Source: ZC4RG35 sp040878345 (lineage in GTDB: Bacteria > Actinomycetota > Acidimicrobiia > Spongiisociales > ZC4RG35). From it: 10,270 nucleotides of DNA. The position numbers were made by a program, and so were the translations under genes. Below the pieces are notes generated by a model. The model was not told the origin of the DNA, did not search any database, and was given only the letters and a program-made list of their open reading frames with translations. Location: NCBI GenBank assembly GCA_040878345.1, contig JBBDML010000037.1, forward strand, positions 1-10,270, written 5' to 3'. Within the stretch, counting starts at the first letter, position 1, and every line of letters begins with the position of its first letter. Positions 1-7,589 of this stretch are shown one piece after another.

Positions 1-23
1 GGGTGGGGTCCGATACGACCCCC

Positions 24-56
24 TTGAAACCATCGGATTGGGTGGGTAAATACAAT
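24..56 (+). promoter_or_regulatory. Candidate recA promoter
   Basis: A -35-like TTGAAA lies at 24-29. It is followed after 17 nt by TAAATA (47-52), or after 21 nt by the better -10 match TACAAT (51-56). The LexA box begins directly downstream, so a repressor bound there would cover the predicted start site. The exact -10 is uncertain. The leader to the GTG start also contains a small GCACC/GGTGC stem at 101-116. Confidence 0.4.
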
Positions 57-58
57 CA

Positions 59-74
59 ACGAACATGTGTTCGA
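59..74. promoter_or_regulatory. LexA (SOS) box of recA
   Basis: The sequence ACGAACATGTGTTCGA has perfect CGAAC/GTTCG arms around a 4-nt centre. It matches the actinobacterial/Firmicute LexA box TCGAAC-N4-GTTCGA with one mismatch, at its first base. It lies 66 bp upstream of the recA GTG. A gene for LexA of the matching type is present in the same window, so SOS control of recA is well supported. Confidence 0.9.
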
Positions 75-139
75 GGTATGGTTACCCGAATGTGTCACCA
101 GCACCCGATACGGTGCGATGAGTAAGGAAGGACACAAGA

Positions 140-1225
140 GTGGAAGGCGAGAAGGCTGTGGAACGGAACACAGGTGACCGTGAAAAGGCACTCGACATGG
201 CGGTCAGCCAGATCGAGAGACAGTTCGGCAAAGGCGCCATCATGAAGATGGGAGAGGCCGCCCAGAGACGGATAGACGTCATCTCCACCGGCGCGTTGTC
301 CCTCGACCTGGCCCTCGGCATCGGCGGGGTCCCTCGGGGGCGGATCGTCGAGTTGTACGGGCCGGAGAGCTCGGGGAAGACCAGCCTCGCCCTTCATATC
401 GTGGCCGAGGCACAGCGGAACGGTGGCATCGCCGCCTTCATCGACGCCGAGCATGCCCTCGACCCCATCTACGCCAAGGCGATCGGTGTCGACGTCGACG
501 AGTTGCTCATCTCACAACCTGACACCGGGGAGCAGGCGCTCGAGATCGCAGACATGCTGATCCGCTCTGGTGCCCTCGATGTGATCGTGATCGACTCGGT
601 CGCCGCCCTGGTCCCTCGTGCCGAGATCGAGGGTGAGATGGGCGACACCCATGTCGGTCTTCAGGCGAGGTTGATGTCCCAGGCCCTCCGCAAGCTGGCC
701 GGGACCCTCAGCAAGTCGAAGACCACCGCGGTCTTCATCAACCAACTCCGGGAGAAGATAGGAGTGATGTTCGGTTCACCGGAGACCACCCCCGGTGGGC
801 GCGCACTCAAGTTCTACTCCTCGGTGCGGCTCGATATCCGGCGCATCGAGTCAATCAAGGAGGGGACCGAGGCCGTGGGCAACAGGACTCGAGTCAAGGT
901 GGCCAAGAACAAGATGGCTCCCCCGTTCCGTCTGGCGGAGTTCGACATCATGTTCGGCCACGGGATCTCACGTGAGGGGAGCCTCCTCGACGTGGCGGTA
1001 GACGAGGGCGTGGTCAAGAAGAGCGGGGCATGGTTCACCTTCGACCAGGATCAGCTCGGCCAGGGCCGGGAGAACGCCAAGAAGTTCCTCAGGGAGAACC
1101 CGGAGGTCGCCCTCCAACTCCAGGCCAAGGTGTTCGAGGCGGTTGGTTTTGTCAAGGAGCGTTCCGGCGAGACCGAGCTGACCGTCGAGATCGATGTCGA
1201 GGAGACAGCACAGGCAGAGGAGTGA
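140..1225 (+). CDS. recA: RecA recombinase
   Basis: RecA polymerises on single-stranded DNA, drives homologous strand exchange, and as the activated filament stimulates LexA self-cleavage. The 361-residue product has the usual family length. Visible features are the Walker A motif GPESSGKT (residues 74-81), the Walker B stretch VIVIDSVAAL (148-157), the NQLREKIGVMFG segment (201-212) followed by the L2 loop with PETTPGGRALKF, and a short acidic C-terminal tail. No intein is seen, unlike in some mycobacterial RecA proteins. The start is GTG, with AAGGAAGG (124-131) at 8-nt spacing. The stop codon directly abuts the stop of the convergent transporter gene. recX, the usual downstream partner in Actinobacteria, is not in the window. 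Expression is probably LexA-controlled through the box at 59-74. Confidence 0.98.
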   Translation: MEGEKAVERNTGDREKALDMAVSQIERQFGKGAIMKMGEAAQRRIDVISTGALSLDLALGIGGVPRGRIVELYGPESSGKTSLALHIVAEAQRNGGIAAFIDAEHALDPIYAKAIGVDVDELLISQPDTGEQALEIADMLIRSGALDVIVIDSVAALVPRAEIEGEMGDTHVGLQARLMSQALRKLAGTLSKSKTTAVFINQLREKIGVMFGSPETTPGGRALKFYSSVRLDIRRIESIKEGTEAVGNRTRVKVAKNKMAPPFRLAEFDIMFGHGISREGSLLDVAVDEGVVKKSGAWFTFDQDQLGQGRENAKKFLRENPEVALQLQAKVFEAVGFVKERSGETELTVEIDVEETAQAEE

Positions 1226-2116
1226 TCATCCGGTCCCGGCTCGGGTCTTCGATGTAGGCATCAACACGCCCAACCAGACCCCCGCCATGACCACGACGGC
1301 TCCGATGACAGACCGGGCAGTCAGCGGCACGTCGAGAAGCCACGCTTCGAGCAAGAGGGTGACCACAGGGAACAATACGAACGCATAGGCGGTCGCGCTC
1401 GCCGTCCACTGCCGAATGACCAGGAGCAAAGCCACGAAGAGGCCGATCGACCCGACGGTCGCCAGGTAGGCGACGGCCCAGATCGCCGGGGGCTCGGAGG
1501 GCAGCACCCAACTCTCACCGGCGACGAGCGAGACGACGAGCAGCAGCGGTGCACCCACGCCGAGACCGACGGCATTGTTCATGACCGGATGGTTCATCGA
1601 GACCCTCTTGCTGAGAATGACACTCTGGGAGATGGTCAGCGAGGCCGTCAGCATCGCCACCAGCCCACCGAGCGGGATCACAAGACCATCGTCACCGACC
1701 GTCATCCAGAGGATGCCCGCCAGGGCCAGCACGGCCCCGCCCATGGCCCGGCGGTTGAGGGTTTCGAGTCCTTGCGCAGCAGCCAGGAGGGGCGTGACCA
1801 AGGGAACGATGGCCAGTACGACCGCTGCCAGGCCGGCGGTCACTTGTACCAGGGCCCAGTACATCAACGCATATGACAAGGTGAAGCTGAAGAACCCGTA
1901 GAGAGCTGTGAGGGCCAGGCTCCTGCCCCTGGGCCAGGTCAGTCGCAACGAGAGGGCTATCACGATGAAGAGCGCCCCGGCAAGGAGGAACCGCAAGGCA
2001 GCACCCCAGAACGGCTCGAGCTCCTCGTTGCTGAAACGAACGGCCACGAAGTTGGAGCCGCCGATCACGAGCACCACGATGAAGAGACTCAGGGTGGCGG
2101 CGCGCGCTCGGTCCAC
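1226..2116 (-). CDS. EamA-family (DMT) transporter
   Basis: This is an integral membrane permease of the drug/metabolite transporter superfamily. From the GTG chosen here it is 296 residues, typical of two fused EamA repeats of about five helices each. The protein is almost entirely hydrophobic helices. It has family-like signatures such as an N-terminal GGSNFVAVRF stretch, RFLLAGALF in the first repeat, LSYALMYWALVQVTAGLAAV, and IGAVVVMAGVWLGVL near the C-terminus. The substrate cannot be read from sequence; family members export amino acids, metabolites or drugs. The frame stays open upstream to 2302, but that extension is charged and non-conserved in character, so I place the start at GTG 2116, which has a -10-like TAGGTT 7 nt upstream. 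The gene interrupts the recA-rny interval on the opposite strand, where recX would be expected in Actinobacteria. Confidence 0.88.
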   Translation of the reverse strand: MDRARAATLSLFIVVLVIGGSNFVAVRFSNEELEPFWGAALRFLLAGALFIVIALSLRLTWPRGRSLALTALYGFFSFTLSYALMYWALVQVTAGLAAVVLAIVPLVTPLLAAAQGLETLNRRAMGGAVLALAGILWMTVGDDGLVIPLGGLVAMLTASLTISQSVILSKRVSMNHPVMNNAVGLGVGAPLLLVVSLVAGESWVLPSEPPAIWAVAYLATVGSIGLFVALLLVIRQWTASATAYAFVLFPVVTLLLEAWLLDVPLTARSVIGAVVVMAGVWLGVLMPTSKTRAGTG

Positions 2117-2123
2117 ATGCGCA

Positions 2124-2129
2124 AACCTA
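2124..2129 (-). promoter_or_regulatory. Candidate -10 box for a leaderless transporter mRNA
   Basis: On the minus strand, TAGGTT (TANNNT) lies exactly 7 nt before the GTG at 2116. That spacing would start the transcript at or next to the start codon. Only a weak AGG is present as a ribosome-binding site, and no good -35 is seen at 17 nt. A leaderless mRNA is an inference. Confidence 0.35.
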
Positions 2130-2276
2130 ACCAGGCACCGCGCGTCGGTGGCTAGTATCGGCCTCAGACACACGAAAAAGCTTTGAAACGAAATGCCGGA
2201 ACCCCGAGGACATGTGAGGAGGAGCAGCAGAAGATAGGGTGATCGATCCCTGATCCGACAGTTGCTTCCTTCGTGT

Positions 2277-2299
2277 GCCGGGCCTTTGGTAGGTCCGGC
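2277..2299 (+). other. Hairpin in the transporter/rny gap
   Basis: GCCGGGCC (2277-2284) pairs with GGTCCGGC (2292-2299) across a 7-nt loop, giving 8 bp with one G-U wobble. It is followed by a weak T run (TTTT at 2307-2310). No + strand gene ends upstream, so it is more likely a 5' leader structure of rny, or chance, than a gene terminator. The rest of 2117-2346 shows no convincing gene; TAGGGT at 2235-2240 is a possible -10 for rny but lacks a clear -35. Confidence 0.35.
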
Positions 2300-2346
2300 C
2301 ACAATGTTTTACAGACCTCCGAGGACACCGGTGGAAGGGGACCGCG

Positions 2347-3888
2347 ATGTCAAACACCGTGGTGATCGGACTGATAGTCCTTGGGGTTGCCGTCGGGCTC
2401 GGCTTCGGCTACCTGATTGCGCGTCTTGCCATCGCTCGGCGTCGTGAACGCAACACGACCTCGGCCGAGGAGATGGTGTCGGCGGCGCGGATCGACGCCA
2501 CTCGAATCCTGGCGACGGCCGAGGACGAGGGCCGGGCCAAAGCGGACGCCTATCGAGAGAAGGAGGAGGCTGCCATGGCCCACCGTCGGCTCGAGCTCTC
2601 CAATCTCGAGTCCCGGCTCGGCCAAAGGGAGGAGACCCTGGAGCAGCGGGCCTCCAACCTGGCCAACCGAGAGAATCTCCTCATCGACCGTGAAGCCGAG
2701 CTGACCGCGTCGCGCGGAGATTTGGAGCAGCTCAAGGAGCAGGCCCGGTACCAGTTGGAGAAGATGTCGGGTATCGACGTCAACAGCGCCAAGGCCGAGA
2801 TGCTGGCCCAGGTCGAGGACGAGGCCCGCCGGGAGGCGATGATCGTGGTGAGGGACCTCGAGATCAAGGCCCGGGAGGAGGCGGATCGGCGAGCCAGGAG
2901 GATCCTGGCTACAGCCATCCAGCGACTCGCCGGGGAGGTGGTCACCGAGTCGACGGTCTCGGTGGTCGCGCTCCCATCGGACGAGATGAAGGGCCGGATC
3001 ATCGGTCGTGAGGGTCGCAACATCCGACACCTCGAGTCGGTGACCGGAACCAACCTCATCGTCGACGACACCCCCGAAGCGGTCTCGGTGAGCTCATTCG
3101 ACCCGGTGCGCCGGGAGATCGCCCGGATCACCGTGGAGAGACTGGTTGCCGACGGTCGGATCCACCCGGCTTCGATCGAGGAGGCCTACGAGAAGGCCAA
3201 GGACGAGGTGGAGCAGAGCATCCGCGATGCAGGAGAGTGGGCCTTGGTCGAGGTGGGTCTCTCGCGAATGAACCCGGAGCTGATCACCCTCATGGGCCGG
3301 CTCAAGTACCGAACCTCCTATGGCCAGAATGTCCTCAACCACCTGGTGGAGACGGCCCACATCGCCTCGATGCTGGCCTCCGAGCTCGGGGTCGACCCCA
3401 CCCCGGTGAAACGGGCGGCATTGCTCCACGACATCGGCAAGGCGGTGACCCACGAGGTCGAGGGCTCACACGCCCTGATCGGGGCAGAGATCGCCCGCCG
3501 GTTCGATGAGGACCCGGCGGTGGTCCACGGGATCGAGGCCCATCACAACGAAGTCGAGCCACGCACCGTGCTCGCGGTTCTGGTCCAGGCGGCCGACGCC
3601 GTCTCGGCGGCCCGGCCCGGGGCCCGACGCGAGAGCCTCGAGGGCTATGTCAAGCGTCTGGAGCGTCTGGAGAGCATCGCCATGGAGTTCGGCGGCGTCG
3701 ACGAGGTGTTCGCCCTCCAGGCCGGCCGCGAGGTGAGGGTCCTGGTCGACCCAGGGGCGGTCAGCGACCTGGAGGCCAGGGAGCTGTCTCGCCAGATCGC
3801 TCGTAAACTCGAAGACGACCTTCAGTACCCGGGCCAAATCCAGGTCACGGTCATCCGGGAGTTCCGGGCGACCGACTATGCGCGCTGA
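2347..3888 (+). CDS. rny: Ribonuclease Y
   Basis: RNase Y is a membrane-anchored endoribonuclease that starts mRNA decay and processes structured RNAs. The 513-residue product has the full family architecture. It has an N-terminal membrane helix (about 5-28) followed by basic residues and a long charged coiled-coil region (about 40-190). A KH domain follows, with GRIIGREGRNIR (217-228). The HD phosphohydrolase domain has NHLVETAHIA (331-340), the HD pair at H361-D362 in LLHDIGK, EGSHALIG (372-379), AHH (398-400) and ADAVSAARPGARRE (416-429). The ATG has GGAAGGGG (2333-2340) 6 nt upstream. The gene leads a + strand run with miaB 15 nt downstream. In Bacillus, rny also lies near recA and miaB. 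RNase Y is missing from Streptomyces and Mycobacterium, so it is informative about lineage. Confidence 0.97.
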   Translation: MSNTVVIGLIVLGVAVGLGFGYLIARLAIARRRERNTTSAEEMVSAARIDATRILATAEDEGRAKADAYREKEEAAMAHRRLELSNLESRLGQREETLEQRASNLANRENLLIDREAELTASRGDLEQLKEQARYQLEKMSGIDVNSAKAEMLAQVEDEARREAMIVVRDLEIKAREEADRRARRILATAIQRLAGEVVTESTVSVVALPSDEMKGRIIGREGRNIRHLESVTGTNLIVDDTPEAVSVSSFDPVRREIARITVERLVADGRIHPASIEEAYEKAKDEVEQSIRDAGEWALVEVGLSRMNPELITLMGRLKYRTSYGQNVLNHLVETAHIASMLASELGVDPTPVKRAALLHDIGKAVTHEVEGSHALIGAEIARRFDEDPAVVHGIEAHHNEVEPRTVLAVLVQAADAVSAARPGARRESLEGYVKRLERLESIAMEFGGVDEVFALQAGREVRVLVDPGAVSDLEARELSRQIARKLEDDLQYPGQIQVTVIREFRATDYAR

Positions 3889-3903
3889 CAGTCCCGGACC
3901 CAT

Positions 3904-5289
3904 ATGACCAACACCGTCCTGCTCCCGGCGCCAACCCTGCGCCAGTCGCCCACCCGGCCCGCCACCCGCTCCGGGAAGAGCTACTTCATCCGGACCTTCG
4001 GCTGCCAGATGAACGAGCACGACTCGGAGCGGATCGCCGGGCTCTTCGAGATGGACGGCATGATCCCGGCGAGCGGGTACGGCGAGGCCGACGTGGTCTA
4101 CGTGAACACCTGCACCATCAGGGAGAACGCCGACAATCGGATGTACGGGAACCTCGGTCAGCTCAAGGAGATCAAGGACCTGAACCCGGGGATGCTCCTG
4201 GTTGTCGGAGGATGTGCCGCCCAAAAGGACCGGGATCAGGTGAGGTCACGGGCCCCGTGGGTGGACGTGGTGATGGGTACACACAACCTCGACCGGGTGC
4301 TCGACTTGATGGACCACGCCGAGCATTGGGGGCCGATCACCGAGGTGGTCGACGAGCTCCAGGCCATGCCGTCGTCGCTCCCGACTCGCCGCGAGCTGGC
4401 GCACTCGGCCTGGGTGACGATCCAGATCGGGTGTAACAACACCTGCACCTTCTGCATCGTTCCCTCGGTTCGCGGCGTCGAGATCTCGAGACGCCCCGGC
4501 GACATCGTCCGAGAGGTGGAGCGGCTCGCCTCCGAAGGTGTGGTCGAGGTCACACTCCTCGGCCAGAACGTCGACACCTACGGGCGTGACCTGGCCATCG
4601 ACGGGAAACGGCGCCCCGTCTTCGGTGACCTGCTGAGACGGGTGGGAGGCGTGGATGGAATCCGCCGGGTCCGGTTCACAAGCCCCCATCCCAACGACTT
4701 CAGACAGGATGTCGCCCTTGCCATGGCCGAGACCGAGGCGGTCTGTGAGCAGCTTCACTTCCCGATGCAATCCGGATCGGATCAGGTGCTCCGCCGGATG
4801 CACCGCGGCTACACACGGACGAAGTACCTCGACCGGCTTCAGATGGCGCGAGAGACCATCGCAGGTCTGGCGGTGAGCACCGACATCATCGTCGGCTTCC
4901 CCGGTGAGACCGACGAAGACTTCGCCCTCACCATGGAAGTCGTCGAGGAGGCCCGTTTCGATCAGGCGTTCACGTTCATCTTCTCGCCACGGCCGGGCAC
5001 TGCGGCGGCATCGATGAGCGATGACTTCGTTCCCAAGAGTGTCATCGACGAGCGATTCGCTGTCTTGGCGGAGACTCAGAACCGGATCTCGGCAGAGCGC
5101 AACGAGGCGCTGGTGGGCTCGGTGGTGGAAGTTCTCTCCGAGGGCCCTTCCAAGCGAGCTGGCATGGCGACGACCCGGACCCGGACCGGGAAGGTGGTCC
5201 ACGTCGCCGGGCTATTCGAGCCCGGGCGCTTTCTCGAGGTCAGAGTCGATCGAGCGGCCCAGCATCATCTGGTGGGGAGCCCGGTCTGA
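3904..5289 (+). CDS. miaB: tRNA-2-methylthio-N6-dimethylallyladenosine synthase MiaB
   Basis: MiaB is a radical-SAM methylthiotransferase that adds a methylthio group to i6A37 in tRNAs reading UNN codons, the step after MiaA. The 461-residue protein has the N-terminal UPF0004 domain with cluster cysteines C34 (TFGCQMN), C70 (NTCTIRENA) and C104 (VGGCAAQ). The radical-SAM CxxxCxxC follows at C177, C181 and C184 (GCNNTCTFCIVPSVRG). Further motifs are LLGQNVDTYG, PMQSGSDQVLRRMHRGYT and DIIVGFPGETDEDF, then a C-terminal TRAM-like RNA-binding region (about 397-455). The ATG has only a short GGA (3896-3898) as ribosome-binding signal and is probably translated after rny on the same mRNA. Its N-terminal 25 residues are non-conserved in appearance. 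Its stop overlaps the proposed miaA start. Confidence 0.97.
   Translation: MTNTVLLPAPTLRQSPTRPATRSGKSYFIRTFGCQMNEHDSERIAGLFEMDGMIPASGYGEADVVYVNTCTIRENADNRMYGNLGQLKEIKDLNPGMLLVVGGCAAQKDRDQVRSRAPWVDVVMGTHNLDRVLDLMDHAEHWGPITEVVDELQAMPSSLPTRRELAHSAWVTIQIGCNNTCTFCIVPSVRGVEISRRPGDIVREVERLASEGVVEVTLLGQNVDTYGRDLAIDGKRRPVFGDLLRRVGGVDGIRRVRFTSPHPNDFRQDVALAMAETEAVCEQLHFPMQSGSDQVLRRMHRGYTRTKYLDRLQMARETIAGLAVSTDIIVGFPGETDEDFALTMEVVEEARFDQAFTFIFSPRPGTAAASMSDDFVPKSVIDERFAVLAETQNRISAERNEALVGSVVEVLSEGPSKRAGMATTRTRTGKVVHVAGLFEPGRFLEVRVDRAAQHHLVGSPV
5271..5289 (+). promoter_or_regulatory. Ribosome-binding site and CTGA overlap deciding the miaA start
   Basis: GGTGGGGAG (5271-5279), inside the end of miaB, lies 6 nt before CTG at 5286-5288. 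That CTG overlaps the miaB TGA (5287-5289) as CTGA. The first TTG in the same frame (5298) is 18 nt from this site and has no other purine-rich sequence before it. The geometry mirrors the TTGA overlap at miaA/dapF. Confidence 0.55.
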
Positions 5290-6179
5290 ACCGGGTCTTG
5301 GCGATTCTCGGTCCCACTGCCTCGGGGAAGACCAACCTCGCCATCCGTGTCGCCGACCGTCTCGGCGCCGAGATCGTCTCCGTCGACTCGATGCAGGTCT
5401 ACCGGGGAATGGACATCGGCACCGCCAAACCGACGCTGATCGAGCGACGAGGGATCACCCATCACTTGATAGACGTCGCCGACCCGGAGGAAGACTTCAC
5501 GGTCGCCAGATTCGCCAGGATGGGCCGTCAGGTCATGGCCGCCGCCGGCGGGCCATTGGTGATCACTGGTGGGTCGGGTCTGCACTTCAGGGCGCTGGTC
5601 GACCCGATGAGCTTCGCTCCAACCGATCCCGGTCTGCGCGCTTCCCTCGAAGCCGAAGCCCCCGAGTCGCTGGTGGAGCGGCTCAGCGCCGCAGACCCAG
5701 ATGTGATGGCCCATATCGACCTGGCCAATCACCGGAGGGTGGTGCGGGCGCTCGAGGTGTACGAGCTCACCGGAGCCACCCCAACGTCTCGGGCCAAGAC
5801 CGCCGAGGCCGAGGACCTGAGGAGGTACGTTGCCGAGATCCCCTTCGTGGCGGTGGGTGTCGACCCCGGCGGGATGATGGATGAGCGCGTCGATCGTCGA
5901 TTGGCCGAGATGCGCGAGGGGGGGTGGGTCGAAGAGGTGCGGGCTCTATGGCATCGGATGGGTCGGACCGCCCGGACCGCGGTCGGCTATCTCGAGATGG
6001 CAGCGCACGCGGAGGGCCGAGTCGATGCTGACACCGCCTTCCGGGATGCTGCCAGGGCCACCAAGCGGCTGGCAAAGAAGCAACGGACCTGGTTTCAGCG
6101 TGACCCAAGGATCCGTTGGATACCCTGGCTCGACGACCCCGAGGACCGTGCCCGTCGAGTCATGGAGACACTGGATTGA
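5286..6179 (+). CDS. miaA: tRNA dimethylallyltransferase MiaA
   Basis: MiaA transfers a dimethylallyl group to A37 of tRNAs that read codons starting with U; MiaB then modifies the product. From the CTG proposed here it has 297 residues, starting MNRVLAILGPTASGKT, which resembles the family N-terminus. The P-loop GPTASGKT spans 9-16. Other motifs are the DSMQVYRGMDIGTAKP block (34-49), HHLIDVADPEEDFTVARF (59-76), GGSGLHFRAL (95-104), NHRRVVRALEVYELTG (148-163), TAVGYLEM (231-238) and TKRLAKKQRTWFQRD (259-273). If translation begins at TTG 5298 instead, the product loses four residues but keeps the P-loop. The gene overlaps miaB upstream and dapF downstream by 4 nt each, so translational coupling is likely. 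The enzyme assignment is firm; the start codon is not. Confidence 0.96.
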   Translation: MNRVLAILGPTASGKTNLAIRVADRLGAEIVSVDSMQVYRGMDIGTAKPTLIERRGITHHLIDVADPEEDFTVARFARMGRQVMAAAGGPLVITGGSGLHFRALVDPMSFAPTDPGLRASLEAEAPESLVERLSAADPDVMAHIDLANHRRVVRALEVYELTGATPTSRAKTAEAEDLRRYVAEIPFVAVGVDPGGMMDERVDRRLAEMREGGWVEEVRALWHRMGRTARTAVGYLEMAAHAEGRVDADTAFRDAARATKRLAKKQRTWFQRDPRIRWIPWLDDPEDRARRVMETLD

Positions 6180-6925
6180 GAACCCTCGACTTCACGAAGA
6201 TGCAAGGTCTCGGCAATGACTTCGTCCTGGTCGAGGGCCCACTGAGTTTCACCAGCCAGGAGATCGCCGAGATCTGTGACCGGCGATTCGGGATCGGGGC
6301 CGACGGTGTTCTGGCGGTGACACGCCTCGACCCGGTGCGAATGGAGTACTGGAACGCAGATGGCAGCGCTGCCGAGATGTGCGGCAACGGGCTCCGGTGT
6401 GTCGCTCGGTACGTCTACGACCGCGGATGGGTCCAAGACCGGAACTTCGCGGTTCAGACGCCAATGGGGGCCAAGGGGGCCCGGGTCCTCGAGGACACCA
6501 TCGAGGTCGAGCTGGGGAGGGTGATCGTGGGGGAGGAGTGTGTCATCGACGGGAACCGTTTCTTGCTGGTGGACGTGGGCAACCCCCACGCGGTCACCTT
6601 CGTGCAAGACACTGCGGGCATCGACGTCGATGGCATCGGGAGGTCGCTGCAGGGCGGGTTCGGGTCAGGGGTCAACGTCGAGTTCGCCGCGGTGACCGAT
6701 TCCGGAATCAGGATGCGGGTCTGGGAGCGGGGAGTCGGTGAGACCCTGGCTTGCGGCACCGGGATGGCGGCCGCGGTGGCGGCCGCCGGTGTGGCCCACG
6801 GCATCTCGGGGCAGGTCGAGGTCGACGTCCCCGGGGGTCGGGCGACCCTGGAGATACGAGACGGTGTTGCCTGGATGAAAGGCCCGGTGGCCTACTCGTT
6901 CAGGGGTAGCGTCGGAGAACGGTGA
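6176..6925 (+). CDS. dapF: Diaminopimelate epimerase
   Basis: DapF is a PLP-independent epimerase converting LL- to meso-diaminopimelate for peptidoglycan and lysine. The 249-residue protein is slightly short for the family (often about 270-290) but complete in motifs. These are FTKMQGLGNDFV (6-17), the first catalytic cysteine C69 in NADGSAAEMCGNGLRC (60-75), GNPHAV (135-140), and the second catalytic cysteine C193 in ERGVGETLACGTG (184-196). The frame is open from 6116, but the sequence that begins like the family is MRTLDFTK at TTG 6176. GGAG (6164-6167) lies 8 nt upstream of it, and the codon overlaps the miaA stop as TTGA. Its last 26 nt overlap the end of the convergent lexA. HflX, usually next in Actinobacteria, is absent. 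Confidence 0.96.
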   Translation: MRTLDFTKMQGLGNDFVLVEGPLSFTSQEIAEICDRRFGIGADGVLAVTRLDPVRMEYWNADGSAAEMCGNGLRCVARYVYDRGWVQDRNFAVQTPMGAKGARVLEDTIEVELGRVIVGEECVIDGNRFLLVDVGNPHAVTFVQDTAGIDVDGIGRSLQGGFGSGVNVEFAAVTDSGIRMRVWERGVGETLACGTGMAAAVAAAGVAHGISGQVEVDVPGGRATLEIRDGVAWMKGPVAYSFRGSVGER

Positions 6926-7517
6926 CCACCCGACCGATGAGCTCGACGCCATCGGTGAACACCATCGGCTCGTAGGCCGGGTTCGCCGACTCGAGGATCA
7001 CCCTCCCGTCACGCCGCCTCAGCCGCTTGACGGTGGCCTCCTCTCCGTCGATGAGGGCGGCGACGATCTCGCCGTCATTGGCATCGGACTGCTTGTGGAT
7101 GGCCACCAGGTCTCCGGGGTGAATCCCGGCGTCGATCATCGAGTCACCCTTGACCTCGAGGAGGAACACCGGCCCCTCTCCGACCAGTTCGACCGGAAGC
7201 GGCAGCACCTCCTCCACCTGTTCGGCGGCGAGCACCGGGGTGCCGGCAGCGATCCGTCCCAACAAGGGGATGTCACGGGTCCGGCGGTCGCCGGCGGGCC
7301 TGGTCGAAGGAGTGTCCAGGATCATGATCGCCCTTGGCTTGGTGGGGTCGCGTCTGATCGCGCCTGCCTCGACCAACGAGTTGAGATGGGAGTGCACCGT
7401 CGACGGGGAGCTCAAACCCACGGCCTCACCGATCTCCCTCACCGACGGGGGATACCCCCGATTGACGACGGTTTCCCTGATGTAGTCCAGCACCTGTTGT
7501 TGGCGTTCGGTGAGCAA
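6900..7517 (-). CDS. lexA: LexA SOS repressor
   Basis: LexA represses SOS genes until RecA filaments trigger its self-cleavage. The 205-residue product has an N-terminal winged helix (about 1-65; LTERQQQVLDYIRE, PPSVREIGEAVGLSS, STVHSHLNSLVEAGAI). The C-terminal peptidase-like domain has the scissile Ala91-Gly92 in GRIAAGTPV, catalytic Ser126 in GDSM and Lys164 in EATVKRL. The start is TTG at 7517 with AGAGGAG (7530-7524 on the minus strand) at 6-nt spacing. Its own promoter carries two LexA boxes, so autoregulation is expected. It is divergent from the LysM gene and convergent with dapF, overlapping it by 26 nt. The lexA-LysM-nrdR arrangement matches mycobacteria. Confidence 0.97.
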   Translation of the reverse strand: MLTERQQQVLDYIRETVVNRGYPPSVREIGEAVGLSSPSTVHSHLNSLVEAGAIRRDPTKPRAIMILDTPSTRPAGDRRTRDIPLLGRIAAGTPVLAAEQVEEVLPLPVELVGEGPVFLLEVKGDSMIDAGIHPGDLVAIHKQSDANDGEIVAALIDGEEATVKRLRRRDGRVILESANPAYEPMVFTDGVELIGRVVTVLRRYP

Positions 7518-7531
7518 TCCTGACTCCTCTG

Positions 7532-7547
7532 TCGAACTGATGTTCTG
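7532..7547. promoter_or_regulatory. LexA box 1 (lexA start-site side)
   Basis: TCGAACTGATGTTCTG has a perfect TCGAAC left arm and a GTTCTG right arm, two mismatches from the palindromic consensus. It lies immediately downstream of the lexA -10, over the predicted transcription start. Confidence 0.65.
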
Positions 7548-7576
7548 ATCCTACCCGGGACGGTGAGCCGATCCAA
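7548..7576 (-). promoter_or_regulatory. Candidate lexA promoter
   Basis: On the minus strand, TTGGAT (7576-7571) and TAGGAT (7553-7548) are separated by 17 nt. The predicted start near 7541 gives a leader of about 24 nt containing the AGAGGAG ribosome-binding site. LexA box 2 overlaps the -35 and box 1 covers the start site. Confidence 0.55.
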
Positions 7577-7588
7577 ACATCTGTTCGA
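7573..7588. promoter_or_regulatory. LexA box 2
   Basis: CCAAACATCTGTTCGA has a perfect right arm GTTCGA and a degenerate left arm CCAAAC. It overlaps the -35 of the lexA promoter and begins exactly 23 bp before box 3. Confidence 0.6.
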
Positions 7589-7589
7589 C

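Noticed and set aside
1226..1260. recA terminator at the recA/transporter junction
   Set aside because: Only a CCCG/CGGG stem of 4 bp is present, with no T run, inside the transporter coding region. That is too weak to call.
2117..2302. N-terminal extension of the transporter to 2302
   Set aside because: The frame is open, but the extra 62 residues are charged and unlike an EamA N-terminus, and the first membrane helix begins just after GTG 2116. A -10-like TAGGTT at 2129-2124 would lie inside the extended gene.
2350..3030. Long open frame antisense to rny (and similar antisense frames over miaB and miaA)
   Set aside because: These are shadows of GC-rich codon bias on the opposite strand. 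They have low-complexity composition, no motifs and no start signals, and sit under well-recognised genes.
6116..6175. Earlier start of dapF
   Set aside because: The added residues come from the miaA coding region read in another frame. DapF homology begins at the TTG at 6176, which has a ribosome-binding site and the TTGA overlap.
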